This document shows positions 9,722-17,850 of a DNA stretch of 64,000 nucleotides, in pieces. Position 1 is the first letter of the stretch. Each line of letters opens with the position of its first letter. The notes beneath the pieces were generated by a model. It did no database searches. It was not told the DNA's origin and was given only the letters and a program-made list of their open reading frames with translations. The translations under genes were made by a program, and so were the position numbers. The DNA lies in the NCBI GenBank assembly GCA_910574995.1, contig CAJTCS010000002.1, forward strand, positions 304,128 to 368,127, given 5' to 3'. This DNA is from Oscillospiraceae bacterium. GTDB lineage: Bacteria > Bacillota > Clostridia > Oscillospirales > Acutalibacteraceae.

Positions 9722-9842
9722 GCTCTCCCTCCCGTCCCAAACCATATGCGCCCCGCGCCTGGTTTTTCAGCTGGGCGTAGCGGATGTAGTCTTCTATCTT
9801 CCCTGTGTGGGCAAAGCATTCCCATGCCTGTTTCTCGTCCAA
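9642..9842 (-). CDS. yqzL: YqzL-like small protein
   Basis: This small protein of about 66 residues would start from TTG at 9842, which has a perfect AGGAGG 8 bases upstream. The core WECFAHTGKIEDYIRYAQLK matches the YqzL pattern (a Trp-x-x-Phe, TG, then E-x-Y-x-x-Y block). In Bacillus the same small gene lies between era and recO, exactly as here. YqzL is usually under 50 residues; here the frame stays open for another 35 and overlaps recO by 80 bases. Its function is unknown. A longer in-frame ATG start at 9995 exists but has no better support. Confidence 0.65.
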   Translation of the reverse strand: MDEKQAWECFAHTGKIEDYIRYAQLKNQARGAYGLGREGERAAADPGAYHPRAGSGGERPAGYGID

Positions 9843-10001
9843 AACGGCCGCCTCCTCTCGGGTGAAAAGTCCTGCATAAAAAAGTATTTGCAGGAACTGC
9901 CCCGCTATGAGAGGAAAATATTTGTCTTTCCGACGGTTTCCGGCATCTTTTGCGGCCGGGGTGTGCTTGTCCCACAACCGGCGGCCTTGCCCCATCCCAC
10001 C

Positions 10002-10934
10002 CTATAACTCCAGGTCCCGTTGGGAGAAGCCCAGGCTTTGCAGGGTCTGGGGCCGCTGCCGCCAATCTTCTTTCACCTTTACCCACAGCTGCAGGTTTAC
10101 CTTGCAGCCAAAAAAACGCTCCAGGTCTTGGCGGGCAATAGAACCGATCTTTTTCAGCATCTGCCCCCCCTTGCCGATAAGGATCCCCTTGTGGCTCTGC
10201 TTCTCGCAATACAGGGTGATATGCAGCGTCAGCACATCCCCTTCTTCCTCCATGTGCTCCGTCACGGCGGCCACCCCATGGGGTACCTCCTGGTCCAGTA
10301 GGCGCAGCACTTTTTCCCGTACCAGTTCGGCGGCAATGGTCTGCTCCGGCTGGTCGGTCAGGGTATCCTCCGGGAAAAGCCACCCGCCGGGCATAGCCAG
10401 GCCCAACAGCTCGTCCAACAAGGCGTCCATGCCGCTGCCATCCCGGGCGGAAACAGGCACTACGGCCCGGAAACCATACAAAGATGAATACGCCGCGATC
10501 TGCTCCATCAGCCGGGGCTTGTCCTCTAAAAGGTCGATTTTATTGATAGCCAGCATAGCGGGCACGCCCCCCACCCGGAAGCGCCGGATCAATTCTTCAT
10601 CCGCCTTGGACACAGGGGCCCCGGCCTCCGTCACCAGCAGGCAGGCGTCTACCCCGTCCACCGCCCGGGTGACGGACTGCACCATGTAATCCCCCAGGGA
10701 GTTCCGGGGCTTCAAAAGGCCGGGCGTATCCAGGAAAACCAGCTGATCCTCCCCATGGGTCAGCACACCCATGACGCGCGTACGGGTGGTCTGGGGCTTC
10801 CTGGAAACAATAGCGATCTTCTGGCCGATAAGCCGGTTCAAAATAGACGATTTCCCCACATTGGGACGGCCTACGATAGCGATAAAAGCCGAGTTCCCTT
10901 CTGGCCCGCCGCCAAAAGCATTTTCAAATTCCAT
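10002..10934 (-). CDS. era: GTPase Era
   Basis: Era is an essential GTPase that binds the 3' end of 16S rRNA in 30S maturation. The protein is 310 residues. G1 is GRPNVGKSS, G2 lies in TTRTRVMG, G3 is DTPGLL, and G4 is NKID. The C-terminal KH domain contains the GKGGQMLKKIG RNA-binding loop. The ATG start follows AGGGGGAT. It is encoded between dgkA and the yqzL-like gene in the conserved phoH-ybeY-dgkA-era-yqzL-recO order. Confidence 0.97.
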   Translation of the reverse strand: MEFENAFGGGPEGNSAFIAIVGRPNVGKSSILNRLIGQKIAIVSRKPQTTRTRVMGVLTHGEDQLVFLDTPGLLKPRNSLGDYMVQSVTRAVDGVDACLLVTEAGAPVSKADEELIRRFRVGGVPAMLAINKIDLLEDKPRLMEQIAAYSSLYGFRAVVPVSARDGSGMDALLDELLGLAMPGGWLFPEDTLTDQPEQTIAAELVREKVLRLLDQEVPHGVAAVTEHMEEEGDVLTLHITLYCEKQSHKGILIGKGGQMLKKIGSIARQDLERFFGCKVNLQLWVKVKEDWRQRPQTLQSLGFSQRDLEL

Positions 10935-11093
10935 AACCTATCCCCCTGTTTTCCCTTATACCTTTACAGACGTATTCCTACATTGTACCCTATACCCCTC
11001 CAAATTGCAACCGCAAAACAATACTGGGCCTGCCTGGCGTGGTACGTTACGTTTTTTGACAGCCGCAGGCCTTACATATCCCCAGTGTATGGG

Positions 11094-11570
11094 TCAGCCC
11101 TTGCGCCCGCCCCCAGGCCCATACAACACAAAAAGGACAGCCAACAACAAGCTGCCCACGAAAGCCGTACCCGGCAAAGGCGCGGAAAAAATCTCCTGGA
11201 CAACCTGCCGCAATGCCGGCCGCAGGAATACCGCCAGGCCTGCTATCCCAGCAAAAAAGGCGCACAAAGCCACGCCTCCTGCCGCCATATCCTTTACGGC
11301 GCCAATGCGGCTGTCTGGCCGGGGCTCTACAAAATCGCACAGCCGCTCGACAGCCGTGTTCAATGCCTCCGCCCCTGTGACGGCCCCCATGGCCAGCAAC
11401 AGGCAGGCCCACTCCCCCCGGGAAAGCCCCACCCGGTAACCAAAGAACACCACATAGGCGCAGGCTACCACATGTACCCGCATGTTCCGCTCGGCGCAAA
11501 TACACCTCCACACGCCCCGCCCGGCGTCCCGGAAGCTGTGCGCCAAGGTGCGCCTAGGGAGGTTACGCAT
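11094..11570 (-). CDS. dgkA: Diacylglycerol/undecaprenol kinase
   Basis: This 158-residue membrane protein is of the DgkA family, which in Gram-positives mainly phosphorylates undecaprenol to recycle the wall lipid carrier. It shows the family signature EALNTAVERLCDFVEP (the E-N-T-A-x-E active site) and DMAAGGVALCA. Three hydrophobic segments are visible. It is longer than typical family members (about 120-130) because of a C-terminal hydrophobic hairpin (residues 125-150). Its ATG overlaps the ybeY stop by 8 bases, so translation is probably coupled. Confidence 0.92.
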   Translation of the reverse strand: MRNLPRRTLAHSFRDAGRGVWRCICAERNMRVHVVACAYVVFFGYRVGLSRGEWACLLLAMGAVTGAEALNTAVERLCDFVEPRPDSRIGAVKDMAAGGVALCAFFAGIAGLAVFLRPALRQVVQEIFSAPLPGTAFVGSLLLAVLFVLYGPGGGRKG

Positions 11571-12060
11571 CGATATAGCTGCTGCTGGCAGGCAGGCCCA
11601 GCTGGCTCATGACCAGCTCTTCCTTTTCCCGCATGCGTACCCGCTCCAAGCCCCCGTTTTCATGGTCATATCCCAAAAGGTGCAACATGGAATGGGCCGT
11701 AAGGTAGCCGATCTCCCGCTCTAAAGAATGGCCGTACAGCTTGGCCTGCTCCATTGCCCTTGGTACGGAAAGCACGATGTCCCCCAGGATCTTCGCGCCG
11801 GATTCATGGTTCACATCATAATGACCGTCCTCCCCCATGGGGAACGACAGCACATCCGTTACGGCATCCTTGTCCCGGTACTGGCGGTTCATCTCCCGTA
11901 TCTGCTCGTTGTCCACAAAGGAAACGCTGATCTCGGCAGGGTCTGGGAACTGCTCTAGCTGCAGCACCGCATGGCAACACCGGCGGATAAGCATCCGTAC
12001 GCCGGTGGGGATCTTGACCTGCTTCTGCCTGTTGGAGATGATGACCTTTATTTTTTCCAT
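11563..12060 (-). CDS. ybeY: rRNA maturation endoribonuclease YbeY
   Basis: YbeY is a zinc-dependent RNase for 16S rRNA 3' processing and ribosome quality control. The protein is 165 residues; the start at 12060 (MEKIKVIISN) is preferred over an upstream in-frame codon. The key metal motif is HSMLHLLGYDH (H-x3-H-x5-H), and TDVLSFP is also present. It lies directly downstream of phoH. In Bacillus a yqfF (PgpH) gene separates phoH and ybeY; here it is missing. Confidence 0.96.
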   Translation of the reverse strand: MEKIKVIISNRQKQVKIPTGVRMLIRRCCHAVLQLEQFPDPAEISVSFVDNEQIREMNRQYRDKDAVTDVLSFPMGEDGHYDVNHESGAKILGDIVLSVPRAMEQAKLYGHSLEREIGYLTAHSMLHLLGYDHENGGLERVRMREKEELVMSQLGLPASSSYIDA

Positions 12061-12079
12061 GCTTTGCCCTTCTTTCCTG

Positions 12080-13039
12080 TTATGGTTTGTTGCGGCCCGC
12101 CCGTTCATAGGCCCGGATAATATCCTGAACCAGCCGGTGGCGCACCACGTCCTTTTCCGTAAAGCGGAATATGGCGATATCCTCTACCCCTTTTAAAATG
12201 CGCACCGCCTCTTTCAGGCCGCTGCGCTTGCCGTCTGGCAGGTCAATCTGGGTCACGTCCCCCGTGATGACCATCTTCGAGCCAAAACCCAGGCGCGTCA
12301 GAAACATCTTCATCTGTTCGCCAGTGGTGTTCTGGGCCTCGTCCAGGATGATAAAGCTGTCATCCAGTGTGCGCCCGCGCATATAAGCCAAAGGCGCCAC
12401 CTCGATGTTCCCCCGCTCTACATACCGCTGGTATGCCTCTGCCCCCAACATGTCGAAGAGGGCGTCATACAGCGGGCGCAGGTAAGGGTCTACCTTCTGC
12501 TGCAAGTCGCCGGGCAAGAAGCCCAGCTTTTCCCCTGCCTCTACCGCTGGGCGGGTGAGGATGATCCGGTCTACCTCCTGGGCCCGGAAAGCTTTCACAG
12601 CCATGGCTACCGCCAGGTAGGTCTTGCCCGTGCCCGCCGGCCCCACGCCGATGGTGATGGTGTTGTCCCGTATGTTGTCACAATAGGTACGCTGGCCCAC
12701 GGTCTTGGGCTTGATGGGTTTGCCCTTGCTGGTGATGCACAGGCAGTCCCCTGCCAGCTTCTGCACCTGCTGTTCGCTGTCCTCGGCCACCATACGGATA
12801 CAGTAACGTACGTTCTGTTCGGTAAGGGCTTCGCCGCTGCCAGCCAAGGTAATCAGGCTGCGCAACGCCCGCAGGGCCTTGTCCACTTGCCCCGGGTCCT
12901 CCCCGGAAACCTTCAGCTCCGAGTCCCGGAACACGGCCGACACCCCGTATTCCTTTTCAATGAGCCGTATATTGCCGTCAAAACTGCCGAAAAGTTCGGC
13001 GGCCTGTTCCATCTTTTCCACATGAATCTTCTGTTCCAA
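12080..13039 (-). CDS. phoH: PhoH family ATPase
   Basis: This 319-residue protein is a PhoH-type P-loop ATPase, related to helicase cores and linked to RNA metabolism. Walker A is [12 protein letters not shown], Walker B is FIILDEAQN, and the TGDVTQID motif follows. An N-terminal KH-like region covers about residues 15-75. The chosen start is TTG at 13039 with GGGGAG just upstream; an ATG nine codons later is the alternative. It is part of the yqfC-yqfD-phoH-ybeY order. Confidence 0.94.
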   Translation of the reverse strand: MEQKIHVEKMEQAAELFGSFDGNIRLIEKEYGVSAVFRDSELKVSGEDPGQVDKALRALRSLITLAGSGEALTEQNVRYCIRMVAEDSEQQVQKLAGDCLCITSKGKPIKPKTVGQRTYCDNIRDNTITIGVGPAGTGKTYLAVAMAVKAFRAQEVDRIILTRPAVEAGEKLGFLPGDLQQKVDPYLRPLYDALFDMLGAEAYQRYVERGNIEVAPLAYMRGRTLDDSFIILDEAQNTTGEQMKMFLTRLGFGSKMVITGDVTQIDLPDGKRSGLKEAVRILKGVEDIAIFRFTEKDVVRHRLVQDIIRAYERAGRNKP

Positions 13040-13102
13040 ATATCTCTCCCCGCGCGTCCCGCGCTTTTCTCTACCTATATTTTTAAAATGTCCCTTTATG
13101 CT

Positions 13103-13351
13103 TTATAACTGCCTGAACCAGTCCCGTAGTTCCGCCCGGCTCTCTTTATCCAATTCCTTAATGCCCACACCCCGTAACGCAGCTTCTAAATAATATAAGA
13201 TAACTACGCAGGTGCTCGGATACTGGGCCTTCAGCCGGGCCACCGCTTGCCGGCTTCCCAGCTCTGCCAGCTCCTCCGCCGAATGGACGCCTATCGCATG
13301 GAGTTTCTTTTCCATCGTTTTGCCCAGCCCCAAGGCAGATACCGCCGCCAT
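13103..13351 (-). CDS. TfoX C-terminal domain protein
   Basis: This 82-residue protein consists only of a TfoX/Sxy C-terminal-like domain (helix-hairpin-helix type), with LGLGKTMEKKLHAIGVHSAE followed by LGSRQAVARLKAQYP. Full-length TfoX in Proteobacteria regulates competence; stand-alone C-terminal domains are common in Firmicutes and have no assigned role. The start has AAGGGGG 4-5 bases upstream. It interrupts the usual yqfD-phoH adjacency. Confidence 0.8.
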   Translation of the reverse strand: MAAVSALGLGKTMEKKLHAIGVHSAEELAELGSRQAVARLKAQYPSTCVVILYYLEAALRGVGIKELDKESRAELRDWFRQL

Positions 13352-13477
13352 AAGCCCCCTTCTTTCTCCCTTTCCTTTGGGTATAATAGCTGACTAACGC
13401 TATTATACCACAGGGAAAAAGCGATGTTCAAGGGAAAAACCTATGAAAATTCACCAATTTTTTTCCAAATCTATTCG

Positions 13478-14683
13478 CTATTCCACCAAAATCTCCTGTA
13501 CTACCCCAATTTCCTCTCGGCATCGGCACTTTGCCTGCAGGATACACGCCCCCTCTGTAAAACTGAAAACCAGCTCCTCTTGGGCTACCCGCCCGCCTGG
13601 GGCGATCCCGGCCCGCTGGGCCTGGCGAAGCTTCAAAAGGGCTTGCTCCTTCTGCTCTTCCTCAGACAGGACCCGGACCTGTTTTTCGCCATATGCCCGC
13701 GCCTCCCTCTGGATGGAAAGGGGCAGCACGGTGCCTAGTGCCTTTGCCTGGTACGTTTCCTGCCAGCACCGGACATTTTCCCCCGCCTCCCCGAAGGGCA
13801 TCCCTAAAGGGATGCGCAGCCCGAACAGGCAAAGGGTATAGCGGCTTTGTACCCATCCTGTTTCCAGCCGCTCATTTTTCTTGGCGCTTACCTGCACTGT
13901 GAACTCCCGGTAGGTCTCTGCCACCACGCTGCCCCGGGCCTGGCCCGTTACCTGCAGGGGGTCCTCCAGGGGTTCGGCCCAGGGGTCTTGCCTTTCCTGG
14001 TATAAGCCGGAGATCAGCAGCTGGCCCTTCACCACCGTGTCCCCCAGGGCTACCTCTGGCCGGCCGCTTGCCGCCTGTATCTCCACCACCTGGCCCTCCC
14101 GGGCTGCCACAATATTGGACCAGCCGCCCTTCTCTGCCAGCCTGGGCCTTTCGCTGCTTTCATTGACCAGGATGTGGGTGAAGCAGCCGTCGGTATTTAC
14201 CCCCACCCAGCTTAAACCCGCCACTTGGGTCTGGATACCCGCATTGGCCCCCCTGGGGCTCTGCCCATCCAGCCGGCTGCCCACATAGATGCCGCAGTGC
14301 CGGGCTGCGTCTAAAATAAGGCTATCCGGCAGCTTTTGGGTGCCAGACACGGTAACCCCCCAGGTGAAGCCGGACAGGAAAACGTATAGTGCCGCCCCGC
14401 ACAGCGCCCCCATCACCAGGCCCTTGCGCCGGGAAAGCCTTTGCAGCCAGAAAGGGAGCCCCTTCCTCTCCATGACCCGCAGCCGAACCCCAGCACGCCT
14501 GCTTATACGCCGTAGCTTGCGGTATTCCCGGGCCCGCACACAAGCCATGGCCTGGCCGCTTTCCCGGCGGTACCCCCACAGCCCGATACGGCTTTTGGCG
14601 CAGATGGTAAAAAACCGCGCCCCATCCCCCACCACCCGGAACCGGGCGTATCCGAACAACCAATGGAACAGCTTTTCCAGCAT
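13478..14683 (-). CDS. yqfD: Sporulation protein YqfD
   Basis: This 401-residue membrane protein is of the YqfD family, conserved in endospore formers and associated with mother-cell expression. A transmembrane segment lies near residues 90-112 (GLVMGALCGAALYVFLSGF), followed by a large extracytoplasmic part with a POTRA-like stretch and the family block WVGVNTDGCFTHILVNES. The ATG start follows GGAGGGAGATC. It lies 29 bases downstream of yqfC, the usual operon partner. Confidence 0.92.
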   Translation of the reverse strand: MLEKLFHWLFGYARFRVVGDGARFFTICAKSRIGLWGYRRESGQAMACVRAREYRKLRRISRRAGVRLRVMERKGLPFWLQRLSRRKGLVMGALCGAALYVFLSGFTWGVTVSGTQKLPDSLILDAARHCGIYVGSRLDGQSPRGANAGIQTQVAGLSWVGVNTDGCFTHILVNESSERPRLAEKGGWSNIVAAREGQVVEIQAASGRPEVALGDTVVKGQLLISGLYQERQDPWAEPLEDPLQVTGQARGSVVAETYREFTVQVSAKKNERLETGWVQSRYTLCLFGLRIPLGMPFGEAGENVRCWQETYQAKALGTVLPLSIQREARAYGEKQVRVLSEEEQKEQALLKLRQAQRAGIAPGGRVAQEELVFSFTEGACILQAKCRCREEIGVVQEILVE

Positions 14684-14712
14684 GATCTCCCTCCTTTTCC
14701 AAGCCGTGCCGG

Positions 14713-14937
14713 CTATGACAACGCGTATTCGACACGGATGAGGAACCCCTCGATAACGGCAGAGTTCTCTGTCAAGCGGCGCAAAGCCAGGTCCCGGCCC
14801 AGGAAATGGACCGTCAGCCTGCCCGCCCGCAGGATGATCTTCTCATCGTCATAATCTACGATGCCGTCGCAGCCATCCACCACGGCCGACCGGTTCCCTG
14901 TCAGCTGGATAAGGGCCCCGCCCTTCCCTTGCTCCAT
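14713..14937 (-). CDS. yqfC: Sporulation protein YqfC (YabP/YqfC family)
   Basis: This protein of 74 residues is of the YabP/YqfC family. A longer in-frame reading exists, but the ATG at 14937 has a strong GGAGGGGG site and gives the family length. The core ALIQLTGNRSAVVDGCDGI followed by DYDDEKIILRAG matches the family. In Bacillus yqfC is a sigma-E gene upstream of yqfD. Here it is divergent from the YlbJ-like gene, across a region holding a perfect inverted repeat. Confidence 0.88.
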   Translation of the reverse strand: MEQGKGGALIQLTGNRSAVVDGCDGIVDYDDEKIILRAGRLTVHFLGRDLALRRLTENSAVIEGFLIRVEYALS

Positions 14938-15003
14938 TTTCCCACCCCCTCCCTGCATCTTTATGTGCCATAGGCGGTATGTATCCCCCCTTTTTTTCAT
15001 ACG

Positions 15004-15055
15004 TATAGCCGGTACACCTGAAAAGCGGCAAAACATTTCAAGTGTACCGGCTATA
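15004..15055. promoter_or_regulatory. Perfect inverted repeat between divergent yqfC and ylbJ-like genes
   Basis: The arms 15004-15017 and 15042-15055 are a perfect 14-bp inverted repeat, TATAGCCGGTACAC and its complement. After one mismatch the pairing continues for 5 more bases (15019-15023 with 15036-15040), leaving a 12-base loop. No T run follows on either side, so a plain terminator is unlikely. Its place between two divergent sporulation genes suggests an operator or a structured leader. I could not identify confident sigma-E boxes. Confidence 0.55.
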
Positions 15056-15100
15056 GCAAAAACACAGGCATATTACATGACAGGAAAGGGGCGTTTTCAC

Positions 15101-16216
15101 ATGCGGGCGGGTTTTATGCGGGGCCGGGCGGCGGGCCTTCTGGCCGCTGGGGCGGCAGTATCATGGGGGGCGGCACTGTTGTGCTTCCAAGAGGAGGTAA
15201 AGGCCGGCACCTGGTCCAGCCTGCAATATTGCCTGGGGGTGCTGGTCCCCTCCCTGTTCCCTTTTATGGTGCTGGCCGGGTTCATGGTGTGCTCTGGGGC
15301 GGGCGATGCGCTGGGCAAGCCCCTGGGGCCCGTAACACGGGGGCTTTTCCGGCTGCCCGGATGCGCGGGGGCCTCTGTGCTGCTCAGCTTCCTGGCGGGA
15401 TATCCCGCTGGGGCCAAAGGCGCGGCCCTCCTTTTGGAACAGGGGAAAATAGACCGGGAACAGGCTGGGCGCATGCTGCTTTTCTGCGTGAACCCAGGCA
15501 CAGCCTTCGTCGTCACCTACCTGGGGGGCGGGGTGCTGCATAGTTACCGGACCGGATGGCTGCTGTTTTTCTCGGTAACCCTTTCCGGGCTGGCGTTGGG
15601 GGCCTTGGTAAGCCTTTGGGGCCGGAAGCCAGCCAACGCTGGAAGGGCCGGGCCTGGGAAGCCGGAAGGGGCCCTGGTGCGGGCCGTATCGGGCGCGGCG
15701 CACAGCGTGGTGGCCATGTGCGCCTGCATCGTGGCTTTCGCGGGATTCACTGCCATCCTGCATGGGACCGGGGTTTTCCAAGCCCTGGTACAGGCGGGGG
15801 CCCGGCTGGGGGTGCTTCCCCCCACAGAAACGGCGGTAGCACTGTCCTTCCTATGGGAGGTTACCGGGGGTGTAGGGGCCGCGGCGGAATTCCGGGCAGG
15901 GCCGGCCCTATACGCCTTTGGGCTGGCTTTCGGGGGGCTGTGCGTACATTTACAGGTTTTTGCCATGTTCCCCAAACTCCCTATAAAGAAACGGTATTTT
16001 TTCCTTTGCCGTTTCCTCCATGGGCTGTTGGCGGCAGGCTGCTGCCAACTGCTGTGCCGTCTGCTGCCAGGCCTTGCCGTGGAAGCATTGGCCCCGGCCG
16101 CCGGCATGCACGCAGCGGCTTTTTCCGGGACGGCCCTGGGCGGGCTCTCTATGGTGCTGTTGTGCGCCGCGTTCTTGCTGGCTGTGGGGAAAGAGGAAGC
16201 AAAGGGGAAAGTATAG
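15101..16216 (+). CDS. ylbJ: YlbJ-like sporulation integral membrane protein
   Basis: This polytopic membrane protein of 371 residues has about eight hydrophobic segments and resembles YlbJ and the nucleoside-recognition (Gate) family. Characteristic blocks are FLAGYPAGAKGAALLLEQ and MLLFCVNPGTAFVVTYLGGG. In Bacillus ylbJ is a sigma-E gene needed for the spore cortex. The start at 15101 follows AGGAAAGGGG at 15081-15090; an in-frame ATG at 15077 is the alternative. It is divergent from yqfC, which supports a sporulation role. Confidence 0.82.
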   Translation: MRAGFMRGRAAGLLAAGAAVSWGAALLCFQEEVKAGTWSSLQYCLGVLVPSLFPFMVLAGFMVCSGAGDALGKPLGPVTRGLFRLPGCAGASVLLSFLAGYPAGAKGAALLLEQGKIDREQAGRMLLFCVNPGTAFVVTYLGGGVLHSYRTGWLLFFSVTLSGLALGALVSLWGRKPANAGRAGPGKPEGALVRAVSGAAHSVVAMCACIVAFAGFTAILHGTGVFQALVQAGARLGVLPPTETAVALSFLWEVTGGVGAAAEFRAGPALYAFGLAFGGLCVHLQVFAMFPKLPIKKRYFFLCRFLHGLLAAGCCQLLCRLLPGLAVEALAPAAGMHAAAFSGTALGGLSMVLLCAAFLLAVGKEEAKGKV

Positions 16217-16259
16217 CAAAATAGTATGGATGAAACACGGGGATGCACCCATCTTTTCC

Positions 16260-16288
16260 TGGACTTTTCGGGCAGGCGGTGATAAAAT
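16260..16288 (+). promoter_or_regulatory. Probable promoter of the uracil/xanthine permease gene
   Basis: TGGACT (16260-16265) and TAAAAT (16283-16288) are 17 bases apart, with an extended -10 TG at 16280-16281. A start near 16295 would place the downstream hairpin at the very 5' end of the transcript. Confidence 0.45.
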
Positions 16289-16299
16289 AGGCAGGAATA

Positions 16300-16350
16300 G
16301 GGCCGTCCCCTTGCGGATATCGGGGACGGCCCCCAAAAAGAGGAGGGCCG
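16300..16350 (+). promoter_or_regulatory. Structured leader with two competing hairpins before the permease gene
   Basis: GGGCCGTCCCC (16300-16310) pairs perfectly with GGGGACGGCCC (16322-16332). The same ACGGCCC (16326-16332) can instead pair with GGGCCGT at 16344-16350, which overlaps the AGGAGGGCC ribosome-binding region. The two hairpins exclude each other, and the second would bury the ribosome-binding site. No known riboswitch consensus was recognised. Confidence 0.5.
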
Positions 16351-16355
16351 TACAA

Positions 16356-17777
16356 ATGAACATTTTCTCTAAACTCAACAGCTTCCTGTTCCCCTGCGCC
16401 GGGGAATATGAAAAGCTGGGGGCAAGAAGGGCCGTTGCTTTGGGCTTCCAGCATGCCTTTGCCATGAGCTGCGCCACTATCCTGGTACCATTGCTTACCG
16501 GGCTGGACGTGGGCGTAGCCCTGTTTTGCGCGGGCGTGGGCACACTGATTTTCCACCTGTGCACCGGTGGGCGGATGCCCACCTTTTTGGGCAGTTCTTT
16601 CGCGTTCATTTCCGCCATCTGCGGGGTGGTGGGCAACAGCAGTTTCGGCGCCACCAAGGACGAACAGGTAGCCGCCGCCATGGGAGGCATTATCGCCTCT
16701 GGCGTTTTCTACCTGCTGCTGGCCCTGGTCATCCGCATTTTCGGCAAGGGGCTCATCGACAAGCTCTTCCCGCCGGTGGTGCGTGGCGTGGGCATCACCC
16801 TCATTGGCCTGAACCTGGCTTCTACTGCCATTTCCAACATCCAGACCCAATATGGCCCCGAGGGAGGCGCCCTGGCGGTTTTCGGCGAGGGGTATGACAT
16901 GCGGGCCTATGTGTGGGCATGGATCATCGCGGCCGCCGTGTGTTTGACCGCCGTGTTCCTCTCCAGCTGCGGCAAGGGGATGGTAAAGATGTCTTCTATC
17001 GTCATCGCCCTGGTGGGCGGCTATGTGCTGGCCCTCATCCTTACGAAGACAGGCATTGCCCCGGCCGCGCTGATGGACACCTCTGTCATTGGCACATACG
17101 GCTGGCTGCAGGCCCCCCACTTTGTGCTCCCCACCTTTAACATCACCGCTATTGGCATGATCGCCCCCATTGCCATCGTCACCTGCGTGGAACATGTGGG
17201 CGACGTATACGCCAACGGGGCGGTGGTGGGCAAGAAATTCACCGAAAAGCCGGGCCTGCACCGCACCATGCTGGGCGACGGCCTGGCTACCGTATTCGCC
17301 GGCTTTGTGGGCGGCCCTCCCAACACCACTTACAGCGAGAACACCGCCGTGCTGGCAGCCACGGGCAACTATAACCCCGCCTCTCTGCGCATTGCGGCCC
17401 TCATCGCGGTTGCGGTCAGCTTTTTGGGAAAAGCCATCGGCGTTATCCAGTCTGTGCCAAACTGTGTGCTGGGCGGGGCGTGCATCGTTCTGTACGGCAT
17501 GATCGCCTCGGTAGGCCTGCGCACTTTGGTGGAAAACCATGTGGATTTCACCAAGAACCGCAACCTATGTATTGCCGCCGTTATGCTGGTATTGGCCATC
17601 GGCGGGGCTGTGATCGGCAACGCCACCTTCAGCTTCTCCAACATTGGGCTGGGCATTATCGTTGGAATCGTCCTGAATTTGGTCATCCCCGGGGACGGGG
17701 GCGACGGCAAAGGCCTGGTACCCCATGTGGTGAAGGACGAGGAGCTTTTACCCGAACGGGGCGACGCGGACCGGTAA
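16356..17777 (+). CDS. Uracil/xanthine permease (NCS2 family)
   Basis: This is a 473-residue nucleobase:cation symporter of the UraA/XanP/PbuX family, with about 14 membrane segments. The start at 16356 has AGGAGG upstream. Family motifs are QHAFAMSCATILVPLLTG near the N terminus, the substrate-site segments PIAIVTCVEHVGD and GFVGGPPNTTYSENTAVLA, and the ENHVDFTKNRNL block. That last block and the PPNTTYSEN sequence resemble uracil permeases more than xanthine permeases. It is a single-gene transcript ending in a strong bidirectional terminator. Confidence 0.9.
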   Translation: MNIFSKLNSFLFPCAGEYEKLGARRAVALGFQHAFAMSCATILVPLLTGLDVGVALFCAGVGTLIFHLCTGGRMPTFLGSSFAFISAICGVVGNSSFGATKDEQVAAAMGGIIASGVFYLLLALVIRIFGKGLIDKLFPPVVRGVGITLIGLNLASTAISNIQTQYGPEGGALAVFGEGYDMRAYVWAWIIAAAVCLTAVFLSSCGKGMVKMSSIVIALVGGYVLALILTKTGIAPAALMDTSVIGTYGWLQAPHFVLPTFNITAIGMIAPIAIVTCVEHVGDVYANGAVVGKKFTEKPGLHRTMLGDGLATVFAGFVGGPPNTTYSENTAVLAATGNYNPASLRIAALIAVAVSFLGKAIGVIQSVPNCVLGGACIVLYGMIASVGLRTLVENHVDFTKNRNLCIAAVMLVLAIGGAVIGNATFSFSNIGLGIIVGIVLNLVIPGDGGDGKGLVPHVVKDEELLPERGDADR

Positions 17778-17801
17778 CCCGGCATACGCGCATAAACACG
17801 T

Positions 17802-17843
17802 CAACTAAAAACGCCCCCACGCGTGTGGGGGCGTTTTTAGTTG
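17802..17843. terminator. Bidirectional intrinsic terminator
   Basis: The 19-bp perfect stem has arms 17802-17820 and 17825-17843 and a 4-base loop. The GC-rich core is flanked by AAAAA and TTTTT within the arms, so it can stop both the plus-strand permease transcript and the minus-strand aminopeptidase transcript. Confidence 0.9.
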
Positions 17844-17850
17844 GGGATTT

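Noticed and set aside
16149..17540. 463-codon minus-strand open frame
   Set aside because: It is antisense to the uracil/xanthine permease, is rich in His, Gly and Gln as expected for a shadow frame, and has no motif.
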